The notes under the pieces: model-generated | What the model saw: the letters and a program-made list of their open reading frames with translations, nothing else | Database searches by the model: none | What the model was told of the DNA's origin: nothing | Made by a program: the position numbers and the translations under genes | Source of the DNA: Astragalus membranaceus | Lineage: Eukaryota > Streptophyta > Magnoliopsida > Fabales > Fabaceae | NCBI GenBank assembly: GCA_039519185.1 | Contig: CM076849.1 | Location: 124,001-188,000 of the forward strand | Direction of reading: 5' to 3' | Length of the DNA: 64,000 nucleotides | In this document: piece by piece, positions 10,235-22,000 of the stretch | How the letters are laid out: each line of letters begins with the position of its first letter | How positions within the stretch are numbered: the first letter of the stretch is position 1

Positions 10235-11810
10235 GGGTATACATTTTTTTATCTTAATCTTTAATTTTGTTGTTGTTGAAATATAACAGACATTTGTATA
10301 TTTATGTTAATTAGATGAAATATTAAAAGTTGTGTATAATATATTTTGTTTGAACTTAATTTCCTAAACTAAATAAAATAGATGAGTCTTATTTGATGAA
10401 ATAACAATTTTGTTGAATTAAAACAATTAAGAGGTACATCAGCAAAAATAAACATGATATGTGATATAGATATATTTTAAGTAACATGATATGTGATATA
10501 GATATTCTTGCATTTTTTTTTTGGTACATAGATATTCTTGCATTTGAAATTACAAATTAGATGAATAATATAAATTGGTTTGTGTCTATTTTTACATTTG
10601 AGATGTGGAATTAGAATCTGTAGTAAATAGCTTCTATTATTTTGAGGTTAGTGTATTTTAAAAAAAAAAATCAAAACATGAAACATACATATCACTAATT
10701 AAACGGTTTTTATAGATTAAGTTTCCTAAAAAAAGGTGGTCGCTTTCCTAAAAAAAAGGTGGGTGATAAAAGTGGGTAGAATTTTGTGAAAAACTAAAAA
10801 AAAAGGAAGTGGGTATTGTGTACTATTCTTTTATAATAATTAGTTAATAAATGTTTTTGTTATCGGTTATTATTTATTTTTTTAAGACGCAAAAAATAAT
10901 ACATACATTTGTAGAAGGTAATGACTATTATTCCACTCAATTAATCATGATCTCCAATCCTCCTATGGTCTTCTATATATAGTAGTAATATAGAAATATA
11001 ATAGACATAGAAAACAATTAGGAGAATATATTATGCTTTATGACACTAAATAGGATAATATCTGCCCAATATTAGGGACTAAAGATTCTGTATGGTTGGA
11101 GAAGATTTGTTGCATAAAAAGTGTTAAATAAGACAATAAGTTATGCACATTATTGAGGATTTTAGATTCTGTAAGATTAATTCATAGATACTATCATGAT
11201 TTTCGAAAACCCACAATTATAGGTGAATTTATGGACATAGTAAATCGTATATAATCAACTCTGTTATCACTCAGAATTGCTTATAACGCACATCATAGAG
11301 TTTCTTTGTCACTATTTTCACGGTTCCGAAGGTTGAGTATCGATTGGGTTGAAGTGTTTGCTCCAGTCAGATCAGGTTAGTTTTCTTATACTATTCTACT
11401 AGTTAACGCCAATATAGTTTGTTAACAATAGAAAAGTAAGAATGCATGTTTGCCTTTTCACACATCTAAATCTGTGACTTATATTGTTCTCTGTCCGATT
11501 CATACATTCTTTCTCCTTCTTATGTTATATTTCGTATTCCTTCAATGATTTTTTGTTATATATATATATATATATATTAACGTTTGCTATTCCCATGCTT
11601 TCTTCCTTGTTGTTTTTTGTTAATTTTGATTATTATCTTCAAGTATTTATCAATTTTTTACATTTCTACAACTGATGCCTACTCCATATTTGTGTTTTCT
11701 ATTCATATGTTTCTTTCATCATGCGAGCGCACTTTTTCAATATATTTTAAAAAATTTCAACATATTTCTATTACTTAATAAACTTTATATAAAGAGAGTG
11801 AGAAGATAGA
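10235..11810. other. AT-rich stretch without a recognisable gene
   Basis: Only short low-complexity frames occur. Direct repeats such as AACATGATATGTGATATAGATAT (10452 and 10483) and a short (TA)n at 11557-11577 are visible. This is probably the body of the old outer TIR element. Confidence 0.5.
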
Positions 11811-12052
11811 AACATTAATGGCAAAGAGAGAAATTTGGGTCAATTACATTGGTAAGCTCGCATTTTAGTAACTTTTTAATTACAAGAGAGGGGTTTATAT
11901 GTACAAATAAAAGTGTGTATGTCGCTGACATAATCAAATCAGCAATACATGAGCGAAATTGAGAGTATTTTGATTATGTAGCTCATACATCAACAATAGA
12001 ATTTAAAAGTGTGTAGCCGACAACAAGTCACCCTCGCAAGAGAATGAGCTAC

Positions 12053-12970
12053 TGTTGTGGAAAAGAGTATGTGCAAGTAATAAAGAGTAAGTAAAGATCG
12101 TTCCCACGAGAATTGTTGAGTTTACTTCTTTATTTAAATTAGTAATTTAGCTAGTGAGCAACACAAAATAACATAATAAGTTGTAGAACCATTAATGTCA
12201 TCAAAATAAAAGTATGAAAGCAAGTAAGATAAATGATGAATAGAAATTCAGAATAAGAAGAGTAGTTGGAATGCCTTTCACTATGTAAATTCATAAAAAC
12301 AAATTAATGTTATGTTTGATGCTATAGCACTGGGTGCTGTAGCGTTTGATGTGCGTCTTTCGATCACTAGCGTCAGGGTTTCATTACAAGGGCTTATGTC
12401 TAAGCTCTAAATAGGTTCACCCCTGTATATTAAACTCCCATAATATTCACCCTATGGACTATGCTTTCCTATGTCTAGGTTTAAGCATGGGTTGTTCTAA
12501 GTGTCCTTAAAATAACCACTCACCCACATTAATCCTTGAGTTCAATTTATAGACCATGTCTGAACCTATAAATGTATTTATATTTAGCTGATCAATTCTA
12601 AAATAAGTATTGGAAGAAGTTTCATGCAACGGTTGAATTACTAACATAAAGGAATTACATTAAAACTACAAAAATATCATTACATAGCTTCAACCATCAC
12701 AACTACAAGAGAGTCAGCTCATGATGAGCAACAAACACAAGAAATAAAGCATAAAGGTGTTACCTAAAGCCTTAAAACCGAAATCACAAAGAGAAGGAAA
12801 ATAGTCCAAATGATGACAGTCCCTGTGACGCTACAACACCATGATGACAGCCTCCGTGATGCTACAGCATCGCTCACAGCACTGCAGAATTTCTACTTTT
12901 ATTATGAAAATGGAGCTTGAACGAAAATGGAGTGTAAGAGAGTTATTTCTAACTCGCCTCTCTTAAACCA
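12053..12970 (-). repeat. 3' LTR of the minus-strand element
   Basis: It starts TGTTGTGG and ends TTAAACCA on the + strand. It carries the block AGATCGTTCCCACGAGAATT near its outer end, typical of Athila LTRs. It lacks the 19-nt piece with TATACACAGTCGC that the other LTR has at 16714. Confidence 0.88.
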
Positions 12971-14900
12971 TTGCTTATCCTCAAGTAATGACGCTTGACA
13001 AAGAACAAACAACACAACAACAAAGAAACAAAGACATAGATTACAACAACAATATCCCTCTCTTCTTTTTAAAAAAATTATTACTTTAGAACCTAGAAAG
13101 CATAAATAACATCACACCCCCAAACTTAAATCATTGATTGTCCTCAAGTAATGACACTTTATAAATACAAACAAACTAGCTTAAAACAGAACAATAATAG
13201 CATAGAAAGACAAGGTCAGTTGCATCCCTAAATCAAACAGTTTTTTCAAAAATGTTCTTAGTAGGCCAAACTTTCAGATTCACACACACACTATTGTTTT
13301 TCACAACATCTAGAATTATTACAGCTCAATTGTGAGTGTGTGATCTCTAGGTTGAGTAGTATAGTTCCTAGCTAGTTTCAACATTTCTCTTAGCCTTGGA
13401 AAGAGTGGCCTTCTTTTGGTCTAGCCAAAAAAAAATTTCAAAAAGGAAAGTAGACTAACAACTTCACATCAGACTTGAGGGGTTTCAAAACACAACAAAG
13501 GGCTTGATTAGGCATTTCAGATTCTTGGCCAGTGCACTAAATATTGATTTGGTGGTTTCTCAGTGCTACAGTGTTGGTTGTTATAGCACAGGCGACTTGA
13601 TGAACAGATGTAGCTACAATTCCCTCATTACTGAACTCATTTATTTGCATTTACTTCTTCTTTTTTTCTTCTTTTCTTTTTTTTTATATACATTTTTGGA
13701 AGAGTTCAACATTTGTTTCGGGCAATTGCTTGCAGCTAATTACAATATACATGACCAATTGACAATACATTTGTATACTTTGTGAGCCTATAGCACTGAC
13801 TTTCTTATAATCTTCATACCTAGCCTTAATATAACCGATGCACCCCCAAACTTAGCTTCAAATGCTACTCTCAATTTTTAATAAAAACTTGACTAAACCT
13901 TGGTTATCCAGGACTAACTTCAGCATCAGATCATCCCTAGCTAACTAGGTTCTTCCCTAAGCTTAGAGTTTTGTGTAGCAGCAGCAATAAGACTAGTCAT
14001 CAATCAAACAAGGCTACACTACACATATACACTTAACCATCACTAAATTTAGCCCAGGAAGATACACATTCTATTACTGAAAAATTAGGAATTGCAACTG
14101 ATCATGCTTTCTATTCAACAAACACACATGACATTAATATTTGACATACATAGCATTAAACACATTTAAGGTCCTCCCCCTAACTTAAGACCTAGAAGTG
14201 TCTCCACTTCTCATGCAATTCTAATGGGAGAGGCCTTTTGGACACTACAATTATGAAATTAAAAACATTTAACAAAATATAATTTTGAAATCATACACAA
14301 CTGCTGGATGCTATTACAGATGCTACAGCATCCAGCGGGTTTATTTGAAAACAGACAACACCACACAACACAACACACTAGAGGGAAAGAGTTACTTGTT
14401 AGTGACCCCTGACTTTGAACACTTGCTTGCTCTGGTGGGCCCCTGCTTTGGCTTTTTTCTCATAAGCTCTTTGTTTCTTGTTTGGGGGCCCTTCTTGTTC
14501 AGCTTCTTGTGTTGCTGCAGTGGATGCTACAGCATCAGGTGCTACGACTTTACAATTAAAGCTCACTTCACCAATGCAATTGAACAGTACTGCAACATAA
14601 AAAATAGAAACAAAAACAACAAAGTTTAAATTAAAACCCTTGGGCTACCTCCTAGTAGCGCTTGATTTAAGAGTCCTCAACCAGACTAAGTTTTGTGGTA
14701 GGTATCTTTGGCTAATGGAAGCTCTGATGTAGGAGAGGGGACCTAATCATTTTCCACAACAGAATTAGGTTCCTCCACAACAGATTTAGGCACCCTTGGC
14801 CTCTTTTTGGCCACCATTTTTGTTCTTACAGCTTTCTTTGGTGCTGCAGCAGATGCTGCTGCACTGCCTTCGGATACTGATGCTATAGCACCACTTGTGA
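12971..14900 (-). other. 3' untranslated interior of the minus-strand element
   Basis: No long frame occurs. Two copies of a block reading, on the minus strand, ATTACTTGAGGA followed by AAGCAATGGTTTAAG or ATCAATGATTTAAG stand at 12965-12995 and 13115-13150. The second is followed by TTTGGGGGTG. These match the conserved 3' region of Athila elements just before the 3' LTR. A GGAGGTAGCCCA variant of the conserved hairpin block is at 14643-14655. Confidence 0.55.
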
Positions 14901-14906
14901 CATCAT

Positions 14907-15287
14907 TCACTCTCTGCGCTTCAGTTTTACTTGGTGGTTGCTCTGTGGCAAGTTGAGTTTCGGGTGGATTTTTCTTTTGTGAGGCTGAGATAATTTTTGT
15001 TTTGGTGGGGGAGGTTGCTTGGAAGATGGGGACTTGTGTGAAGCAAGTTGTTTTGGAAATGGGGATGGTGTTAGGATAAGGTTTGGTGGTTTGGCTTGAG
15101 ATGGGGGTGGATGAAGGGCTGGAATTGTGAGAAGTGGGCTTCGGTGAAGGAGAAGGTGTTTTAGGTGGTGAAAGTCTGGTGGAAAGGTTTTGGGTGGGTG
15201 GTGTGGGTGGATGAAAAATGGAGGATCATTCCTTACTTTCCTCTTCTTCTTGCTCACTACACTCTCCTTCATTTTTCTCATCATCAC
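14907..15287 (-). CDS. Retrotransposon internal ORF, Pro/Lys-rich, unknown
   Basis: A 126-codon frame that is extremely rich in Pro, Lys, His and Ser, with no domain I recognise. It lies between two copies of the conserved hairpin block. It could be the degraded N-terminal linker of an Athila downstream ORF; the basic, disordered composition fits the start of that protein but proves nothing. Confidence 0.3.
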   Translation of the reverse strand: MMMRKMKESVVSKKKRKVRNDPPFFIHPHHPPKTFPPDFHHLKHLLLHRSPLLTIPALHPPPSQAKPPNLILTPSPFPKQLASHKSPSSKQPPPPKQKLSQPHKRKIHPKLNLPQSNHQVKLKRRE

Positions 15288-15525
15288 CTTTTTGACTATT
15301 TGGACTACATGTTCAACACCTCAGCCACGAGTGTTGTAGCACATGGTGCTACAGCATCAGAATTCTTCATAATTGACAGCACATATATACCACAAGACCT
15401 CTTATTCCTACCTGTAAAGGTAAAAACAAAAACACACAAAACATAATTAGTCCTAAAAATCTGGGTTGCCTCCCAGTAGTGCTTAATTTATAGTCTTTAG
15501 CTAGACTTGGCATTCAAAACCCAAG

Positions 15526-16023
15526 TTAGGGTGGATAATAGGACAATAAGAAAATATCATCCTTCCGCTTTCTCCTTTTTGCATATCGAAGCAAGTGTTC
15601 CCATGCCCCAACCAATAAGCATTTGGGATAGGAATTCCCCCTCCCTTGAAAAAATTGAAGCTCATTTTGCGGAGGACTATTTTCTTCAATTACCAAGGGT
15701 TGAGTCTCAATTATCACATGGCTCTTTTCATACCTCAACTTTGGTTTTTCTTTCTTGTCACTATTTTTGATTTTTTCTGTTCTACAACACAAATCTTTTA
15801 TTTTTTTTTTCACTATTTCCAAATGACCACATTCAAGTTCACACTCTACACTCTCTTTTTCTTTCTCTTGCTCAACCCCCTCATTAGATTCAATGGAATG
15901 AACTAAAAGTTTTTTAAAATCAGAGTTCCCCAAATGACCACATTCATCTTCAAACTCTACATTATTTTCTTCCTTTTGCTCAACCACCTCTTCAACACAA
16001 CTCTCTTCTTTTAGATGCTCCAT
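15526..16023 (-). CDS. Retrotransposon internal ORF, acidic repeat protein
   Basis: A 165-codon frame with two copies of an E-C-G-H-L unit (around residues 27 and 68) in a Glu/Lys-rich context. It is separated by only 18 bp from the upstream frame at 16042-16503, so the two may once have been one gag-like frame. No zinc knuckle or capsid domain is visible. Function unknown. Confidence 0.35.
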   Translation of the reverse strand: MEHLKEESCVEEVVEQKEENNVEFEDECGHLGNSDFKKLLVHSIESNEGVEQEKEKESVECELECGHLEIVKKKIKDLCCRTEKIKNSDKKEKPKLRYEKSHVIIETQPLVIEENSPPQNELQFFQGRGNSYPKCLLVGAWEHLLRYAKRRKRKDDIFLLSYYPP

Positions 16024-16041
16024 AATTGTCTTAAGGTGAGC

Positions 16042-16503
16042 CTATATATTCTTACATGACACTTGAAAGTCGTTACTATCCACTTTGATATCCTCAAGGG
16101 ATTGAGCTACAAATTCTTGGAAGTTGGAGATGGTCTCATGGAATCCTTCTGTTTGAGCTTGACAACTTGGATCTTGCTCACAGACAAAGTTTCCCATGCC
16201 ACAATCCATATTTTGGGCTGTCATGGGCATTAAATTTGTCTCATAACAACGTCTTTCAAAGTTGTCACGCTCCACCCTCATAAATTCAATGGATTGAGCT
16301 AAGAGTTCTTTTAAACTAGAGTTGTCCTCATGTAATCTTTCGGTTTGAGATTGAGAAGATTGACTTGTCTCATAACAACCCATTTCATATTCATCCCCAT
16401 GGAAATCATAGTTGAAACATTGTTGTTGAGCATTCAATTCTTGCATAAAGGAAAAACTCCAATGGTCGATGGCATACAGTGGAATTTTTTTTTCACAAAA
16501 CAC
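16042..16503 (-). CDS. Retrotransposon internal ORF, first frame after the primer site
   Basis: A 153-codon frame with an internal repeat: S-L-K-E-L-L-A-Q-S-I near residue 66 and N-F-Q-E-F-V-A-Q-S-L near residue 127, each preceded by a Q-T-E-R/G-L/F-H-E segment and a C-Y-E-T or similar. It is in the place of gag, but no gag domain can be recognised. A coiled, Gln/Glu-rich protein of unknown role. Confidence 0.35.
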   Translation of the reverse strand: MFCEKKIPLYAIDHWSFSFMQELNAQQQCFNYDFHGDEYEMGCYETSQSSQSQTERLHEDNSSLKELLAQSIEFMRVERDNFERRCYETNLMPMTAQNMDCGMGNFVCEQDPSCQAQTEGFHETISNFQEFVAQSLEDIKVDSNDFQVSCKNI

Positions 16504-16660
16504 TTAACACAAATAATGACACTAAAAACAACAAGATAACACATTACAAACACAAAGCACAATACAAATTAGAAAAAAAATTGTTGAAAAACAGAACACA
16601 CTAAAAAAAGAATCAAAACTAACTAAACTTACTAACTAAACAATAGAAATTAGCTATCAC

Positions 16661-16681
16661 AATCCCCGGCAACTACGCCAA
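16661..16681 (-). other. tRNA-Asp primer-binding site (variant)
   Basis: On the minus strand it reads TTTTGGCGTAGTTGCCGGGGA, which differs at two positions from the tRNA-Asp primer site TGGCGCCGTTGCCGGGGA seen in the Athila at 53870. It lies 5 bp inside the right LTR and fixes the orientation of the element. Confidence 0.85.
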
Positions 16682-16686
16682 AAACT

Positions 16687-17624
16687 TGTTGTGGGAAAAA
16701 AGTATGTGCAAGTATACACAGTCGCAACAAGTAATAAAGAGTAAGTAAAGATCGTTCCCATGAGGATTGTTGAGTTTACTTCTATATTTAAATTAGTAAT
16801 TTAGCTAGTGAGTAACACAAAATAACATAATAAGTTGTAGAACCATTAATGTCATCAAAATAAAAGTATGAAAGCAAGTAAGATAAATGATGAGTAGAAA
16901 TTCAGAGTAAGAAGAGTAGTTGGAATGCCTTTCACTATGTAAATTCATAAAAACAGATTAATGTTATGTTTGATGCTATAGCACTGGGTGCTGTAGCATT
17001 TGATGTGTGCCTTTCGGTCACTAACGTCAGGGTTTCATTACAAGGGATTATGTCTAAGCTCTAAATAGGTTCACCCATGTATATTAAGCTCCCACAGTAT
17101 TCACCCTATGGACCATGCCTTCCTATGTCTAGGTTTAAGCATGAGTTGTTCTAAGTGTCCTTAAAACAACCACTCACCCACATTAATCATTGAGTTCGAT
17201 TTGTAGACCATGTCTGAACCTATAAATGTACTTATATTTAGCTGATCAATTCTAAAATAAGTATTGGAAGAAGTTTCATGCAAGGGTTAAAATACTAACA
17301 TCAAGCATTACATTAAAACTATTAAAATATCATTACATAGCTTCAAGCATCACAACTACAAGAGAGTCAGCTCATGATGAGCAACAAACACAAGAAATAA
17401 AGCATAAAGGTGTTACCTAAATACATAAAACCGAAATCACAAAGAGAAGAAAAATACTCCAAATGATGACATTCCCTGTGACGCTACAGCACCATGATGA
17501 CAGCCTCCGTGATGCTACAACATCGCTCACAGCACTGCAGAATTTCTACTTTTATTATGAAAATGGAGCTTGAACGAAAATGGAGTGTAAGAGAGTTATT
17601 TCTAACTCTCCTCTCTTCAGACCA
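16687..17624 (-). repeat. 5' LTR of the minus-strand element
   Basis: A direct repeat of 12053-12970, starting TGTTGTGGG and ending AGACCA on the + strand. Confidence 0.88.
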
Positions 17625-17629
17625 GCAAC

Positions 17630-18975
17630 TCCATGATGAAGAAGAAGGTTGAGACTTCTATATAAAGAAAATATCTCCTAAAAAGGGTGACAAGCCATCC
17701 CACTAACTATTTTCATCCTCCATTACAAAATAGACAAGTGTCCCATAAAGTAAAAGGTGGGTGGCTGTTGCAGGAAAAGTTCTGAACTGCTCTGCAGTGA
17801 TTTGACACGCAGCAGAAGCTGCTTTTTCGTTTTCTCTCTCATCAGCTCTCTGTTAGCCATCTGCTGATGTGGCTAACAGAGTTACATGTTGGCTTTACCA
17901 TGTCATTATTTTTCATTTTCTATTATTTTGAAATGATGACTTGGAAAAAATTCTAAATTCCCAAATGTGCATTAGGGTTTGTTCTTCTTCCTCATCTTCT
18001 CCCTTTCTCATCTTTAGAATTCATTTTCTTCCATAAGCGACTTTAACCTCAATCACCCGACCAGTAAACTTGTTTCCACTCAATCATCACATAAACAGCA
18101 GCAGAGAAGAGAAGAGAAGAGAAGAATCAAGATGGAGATGGGTCAGATGCGGAACCAGTGGGTGGATTACATCAAATCCCTCTTCATCGAGGTTGTAGTA
18201 AATGTTAAAATTAAATCAAACTATGAATTAAAAAAGCAAGTTGCAGCAACACCATCTCTCTATTTCCTTATCAACTAAGTTTTGCAGAATTTTAGTATTT
18301 ATAATTGCCTATTAAAGGCCATCAACACATGAGATGTAATTCATTCAATTATAAAGATTTCAAGAGTATCTCTTTCTCTCCATCTTGCTTCTAAGTGTGT
18401 GTATGTGTTGAAATTGATTATTTCATGCCTCTTTGATAGCAGTAAACCGAACCTTAACCAACTCGCACTCTCTGTCTTTTTGTCTCTCATCACTCCATCC
18501 TCAATTGATTCAAAATACCCCACCGACGGATGAAAAAATGGGTAACAAAAAAGACTATAAAGATATATTCTTTTTGTGTTTCACAAGAGATCAAGAGAGG
18601 GAAAAATTGAAGAAAGCCCCTACAAAGTTAAGAAGATGAAGGTAGCTTAGCTTTCCATTCTCATTAGCATTGAATTTTGAAGAGAGCTTCATCGAGATGA
18701 AAAGGGAAGAAGGAGGTGCAGAACGACTAGAGGAAAAATTGGTTTTTTTTTTTAGATTTTTATTTATTTATTTTTACAAATTTGGGATTTTATACAAGTC
18801 AAGCTTTTAAATTGAAAATAAAAATAAAAACAAAATAATGTGTCAAAGTCAAATGAAACACAAGTTTGCCACATTTAATTATTTTGTAATGAGCTTTTTT
18901 AAATAAAAAAATTGTAAAGACTTATTTAAAAATTCGTTATATTTACGGGGACGAAAAACATATTTAAGCTTATCT
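17630..18975. mobile_element. Decayed TIR element carrying a captured gene fragment
   Basis: The right edge, read on the minus strand, is CTTAAATATGTTTTTCGTCC. The same end occurs at 49757 on the + strand (TTTAAATATGTTTTTCGTTC). Both copies also share an internal CTCTCTGTTAGCC..CATCTGCTGAT..GGCTAACAGA block (17848 and 49852). The left terminus is not visible here and was probably lost next to the LTR retrotransposon. Between the ends lies the AHP-like exon at 18132. Confidence 0.4.
18132..18191 (+). pseudogene. First exon of a histidine phosphotransfer (AHP-type) gene, orphan
   Basis: A 60-bp exon encodes a 20-residue start with GQMRNQWVDYIKSLF, the N-terminal helix of plant HPt proteins, which relay phosphate from cytokinin receptors to response regulators. 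It is preceded by a plausible 5' UTR with GAGAA repeats and followed by GTTGTA, a possible splice donor. None of the later exons, including the His-containing helix, is present downstream, so the product would be useless. This is a truncated copy, most likely carried in by the surrounding element. Confidence 0.6.
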
Positions 18976-19067
18976 TATTAGTTTTTGATGGCAAGCAAGA
19001 AGGGGCAAGGTTTGTCAAAAAAAAAAAAGGGGCAAGGTTTAATCCAGAGGAACTAACAAGTCCAAGA

Positions 19068-22000
19068 ATGGCTGATAGGATGGAAGGCGAAGATATGGAT
19101 TCACTTTTTGAAGGGATGGTACTTTTTAACCCTGCCCAAATTGAAGCAGATAATCAACAAAAGAATTATAGTGACGATTCTCTTCAAAATCGTAAAAGTG
19201 ATGCGGCAACTTCAGAACTAACAACGGAATCGTGTTCTGGTTCGCAATCGCAGCCCCTTGACGAGAACCTCTTCTCTGACCTCACGCTCGTCGTCGATCC
19301 CCTCCAAAACTTAGGAGTAGGTGAAGCCGAACATGATCTTCAACCTCAGTCTTGCCAGCACCAGCAGCCATCTACTATTACTTCCTCGAGACAGTCCTTC
19401 AGAAGGAGAAAACGATTTGGCTTGAAGATAGGATACGGTCGAGACACCGTCGATCTATCTCAATCTCAGTCTCCTTCTCCGCTCCCTCAACCCACTCCTC
19501 ATATTTTTGAAACCCCTTCCTTGCCTGTTGATTCTATATCTATTGGCGATACTGATGTTGCTGTTACCCAACCATCTACTTCTAGTGAATCGATCACGAT
19601 CACCACCGATGTTGCTGTTACCCAGTACCAACCTTCCGCTTCTAGTGAATCCGAAAATGAGAATGAGAGACACGCAGACGATGAAACTTCTTCAGAGGCA
19701 GAGTTCCGGCAAATTAAGGCCACGATACATGACAAACTTAACCATGCCCGTCAACTGGTCAACTCTGCATCTGCTGTCCGAAAGGATGCGATCAGGAGCA
19801 GAAGAAAGACCGTTGAGGATGCCAATCTTGCTTCCCTCAAATACATGGAACTTGAAAAGCAATTGGAAGAAGCCTGTGAAGCTGAAGATTTTGATAGGGC
19901 CGAAAAGGTTAGCGAACATCTCTCTGCTGCCGAGAAGGAGAAACAAATTTTCGCCAATTCACTCAGAGAAGCGGATGCCTTAATCGATGCGTTAGATTTG
20001 AAATTGCAGCATGCCCTCGACTCTCACATAGCTGCCGAGGAAGAATGTGCAATCTTACTCGACCATTATGCAACGGTTAGTGAAAAAGTTGAAGTTACAC
20101 TTTTTACATTAATCCTTCCTATTTAATCGCCCTGTACTAGATTACTCTTATCTAAATCATACATGCACGCACAACCATCATATCTTCTATTCTTTAAGAA
20201 ATGTATATCCGGCATCCGCTCTATCTTTTATCACTTCATATTCTTCTCTCTTCCATGATATCGTTTATAAGCTCCCATGTTGACATAGCGTAAGTGAATC
20301 ATGATTGGTTAGTTTATAACATTTGTATTTCCTTGTAACTTCATATAAATCCATCAATAAAGTGAAATGTTGTAGATTCTAGACTGTTAGCTATTAATAT
20401 CAATATTGCCTTTGCTGGAAGAGTATGGTGAGAAAAAGAATAGCACTCTCAAGGAAGCAATGACACAGTTTTATTTCACTTCACAAAATTTGGTCCATGT
20501 TAAAGACCAAACTACACAATTCGTAAAGGGCCAGGGACTCGTTGGAGCTCGCTGTTGTAGCTCTCAAATTCTCACACAACAGTTAATACAAAGTACATGA
20601 AAATTATTAACTCCTATTTGTAAAGACACCAGGGTCGGTTCTGTATTTGACCGACATGCAACTTGCAAATAGAAGTTCTAATAAGCTTAAGATACCAAGC
20701 ATGAGTTGGCATCCTTATTCCTTAATAACCAAGCCTTTAACTTGTCAAACTCTTATAATTAAGTTTTGCATTCCAGTTCCAGCACATTCTGGACCTTGGC
20801 AGGAAGTTAAAGCAAGTTTAATTTCTAACATCCTCCCTTAAACGACTTGATCATTTCGAGCTTATTCTTAACTTAAAGAACAAATTGATTTTGAGTGGGT
20901 TTGTAAAGATATTTGAATCTCGGTCTTCCGAAGAACAATGTTCGACCACAATTTCTTTATCTCTAACCAAATATCTACTGTCGTGATGCTTAATGCTGCG
21001 TGTTTGCTGCCTGCGACCATAAAAAACTTGCTTTCTTGTCAAGATTTATTGTCATAGAATATTCTTGTAGGATTATTTTGTTGGGATGAGTTAAGCACTA
21101 AGTCCAAATTTAAGATGGTATTAGAGTCTACCTTAGATCCGTTATTTGGCCATGATCTCTATTATTCCACTTGTTTGTCTGCGCTTCATATGTCCAGTAA
21201 TGGGTGTGAGGGGTGTGTTGAAATCCTTGTTATTCCACCTGCATCAATCTGTGCTTAGATGTCCAGTCCTGAGCACGAGGGAGTGTATTGAAGTCCCGCA
21301 TCGACTAGAGATATGACATAAATAATTTTTATAAGGTTTGGGCAGTTCACACGTTAAATTCCAGTTTTGTGGAGATGAGTTAGGCACTAAACCAAATTTA
21401 AGAGGCTCTAACTAACTCTAGCGGCTAACTGTAGCAGCTCCGTAACAATTATAGCACATCTGGAAACACCTTTAACAAAACAGAGACTACTTGAACCAAG
21501 TCTAACTGAGTGTGAGTGCTCTGTAACAATTATAGCATATCAGATACACCTTAACAGAACATAGACCTTAATCTCATAGTCCAATGATCATTAGAATGTA
21601 AGTTGTTACAATAATGAAGAGAAAATTATACTCCCTTTCCTTGAGAAAAGCTTGAATTATACTACCCTCTCTTCTAATTTTGAAACTTACACTGCCTTTC
21701 CTCGAGAAGCAAACGTGTGTTGGTCCATTTTAATATAATGATTTCTTCTACATCTGTGATACTCAGTGTTATTAGTATATATTTTGAGCCCCTACTATCA
21801 CCTATGAAACAATCAAAGATAAACTGACTATTTTGGACAAATTTTAAAAATTGATAAAATGAGGTGGCCCCTAATATGGAGTGTATTTAAGGAGTCCAAA
21901 GGTGGTCCAAACTGGTATATACTTTTGTTATACATATTTTTTGGCAAATCTTTAAAAATCTAGTGTTACCAGTTACTGTTAAAGTCCGGTAAAATCAAGA

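Larger units (their letters stand above)
1018..11932. mobile_element. Outer TIR element with divergent inverted ends
   Basis: The 1018-1143 segment and the reverse complement of 11811-11932 align over about 120 bp at roughly three quarters identity by eye. Both start with a GTTAGC/GTCAGCGACATAC-like block, then CACTTTTATTTG, and both end in a CTCTCTT-rich block. The ends are related to those of the nested element at 7877-10206. Everything between them, including the pararetrovirus and the nested TIR element, would be secondary insertions. No target duplication was found and the element is old. The alternative is two unrelated solo copies in opposite orientation. Confidence 0.45.
12053..17624 (-). 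mobile_element. Non-autonomous Athila-related LTR retrotransposon
   Basis: Two direct repeats of 918 and 938 bp (12053-12970 and 16687-17624) begin TG and end CA. They are flanked by near-identical 5-bp target duplications, GCTAC (12048-12052) and GCAAC (17625-17629). The primer site next to the right LTR puts the element on the minus strand. The LTRs differ by several percent, so the insertion is not recent. The interior has three short frames but no protease, RT or integrase, so it must have been moved by the enzymes of an autonomous Athila-type partner. Motifs shared with the Athila at 52371 support this: the tRNA-Asp primer site, the GGGAGGCAACCCA block and the TTTGGGGGTG block. Confidence 0.88.

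Noticed and set aside
13504..13785. 93-codon + strand frame in the minus-strand retrotransposon
   Set aside because: It is on the wrong strand and includes a poly-T/C tract and one of the dispersed palindromes.
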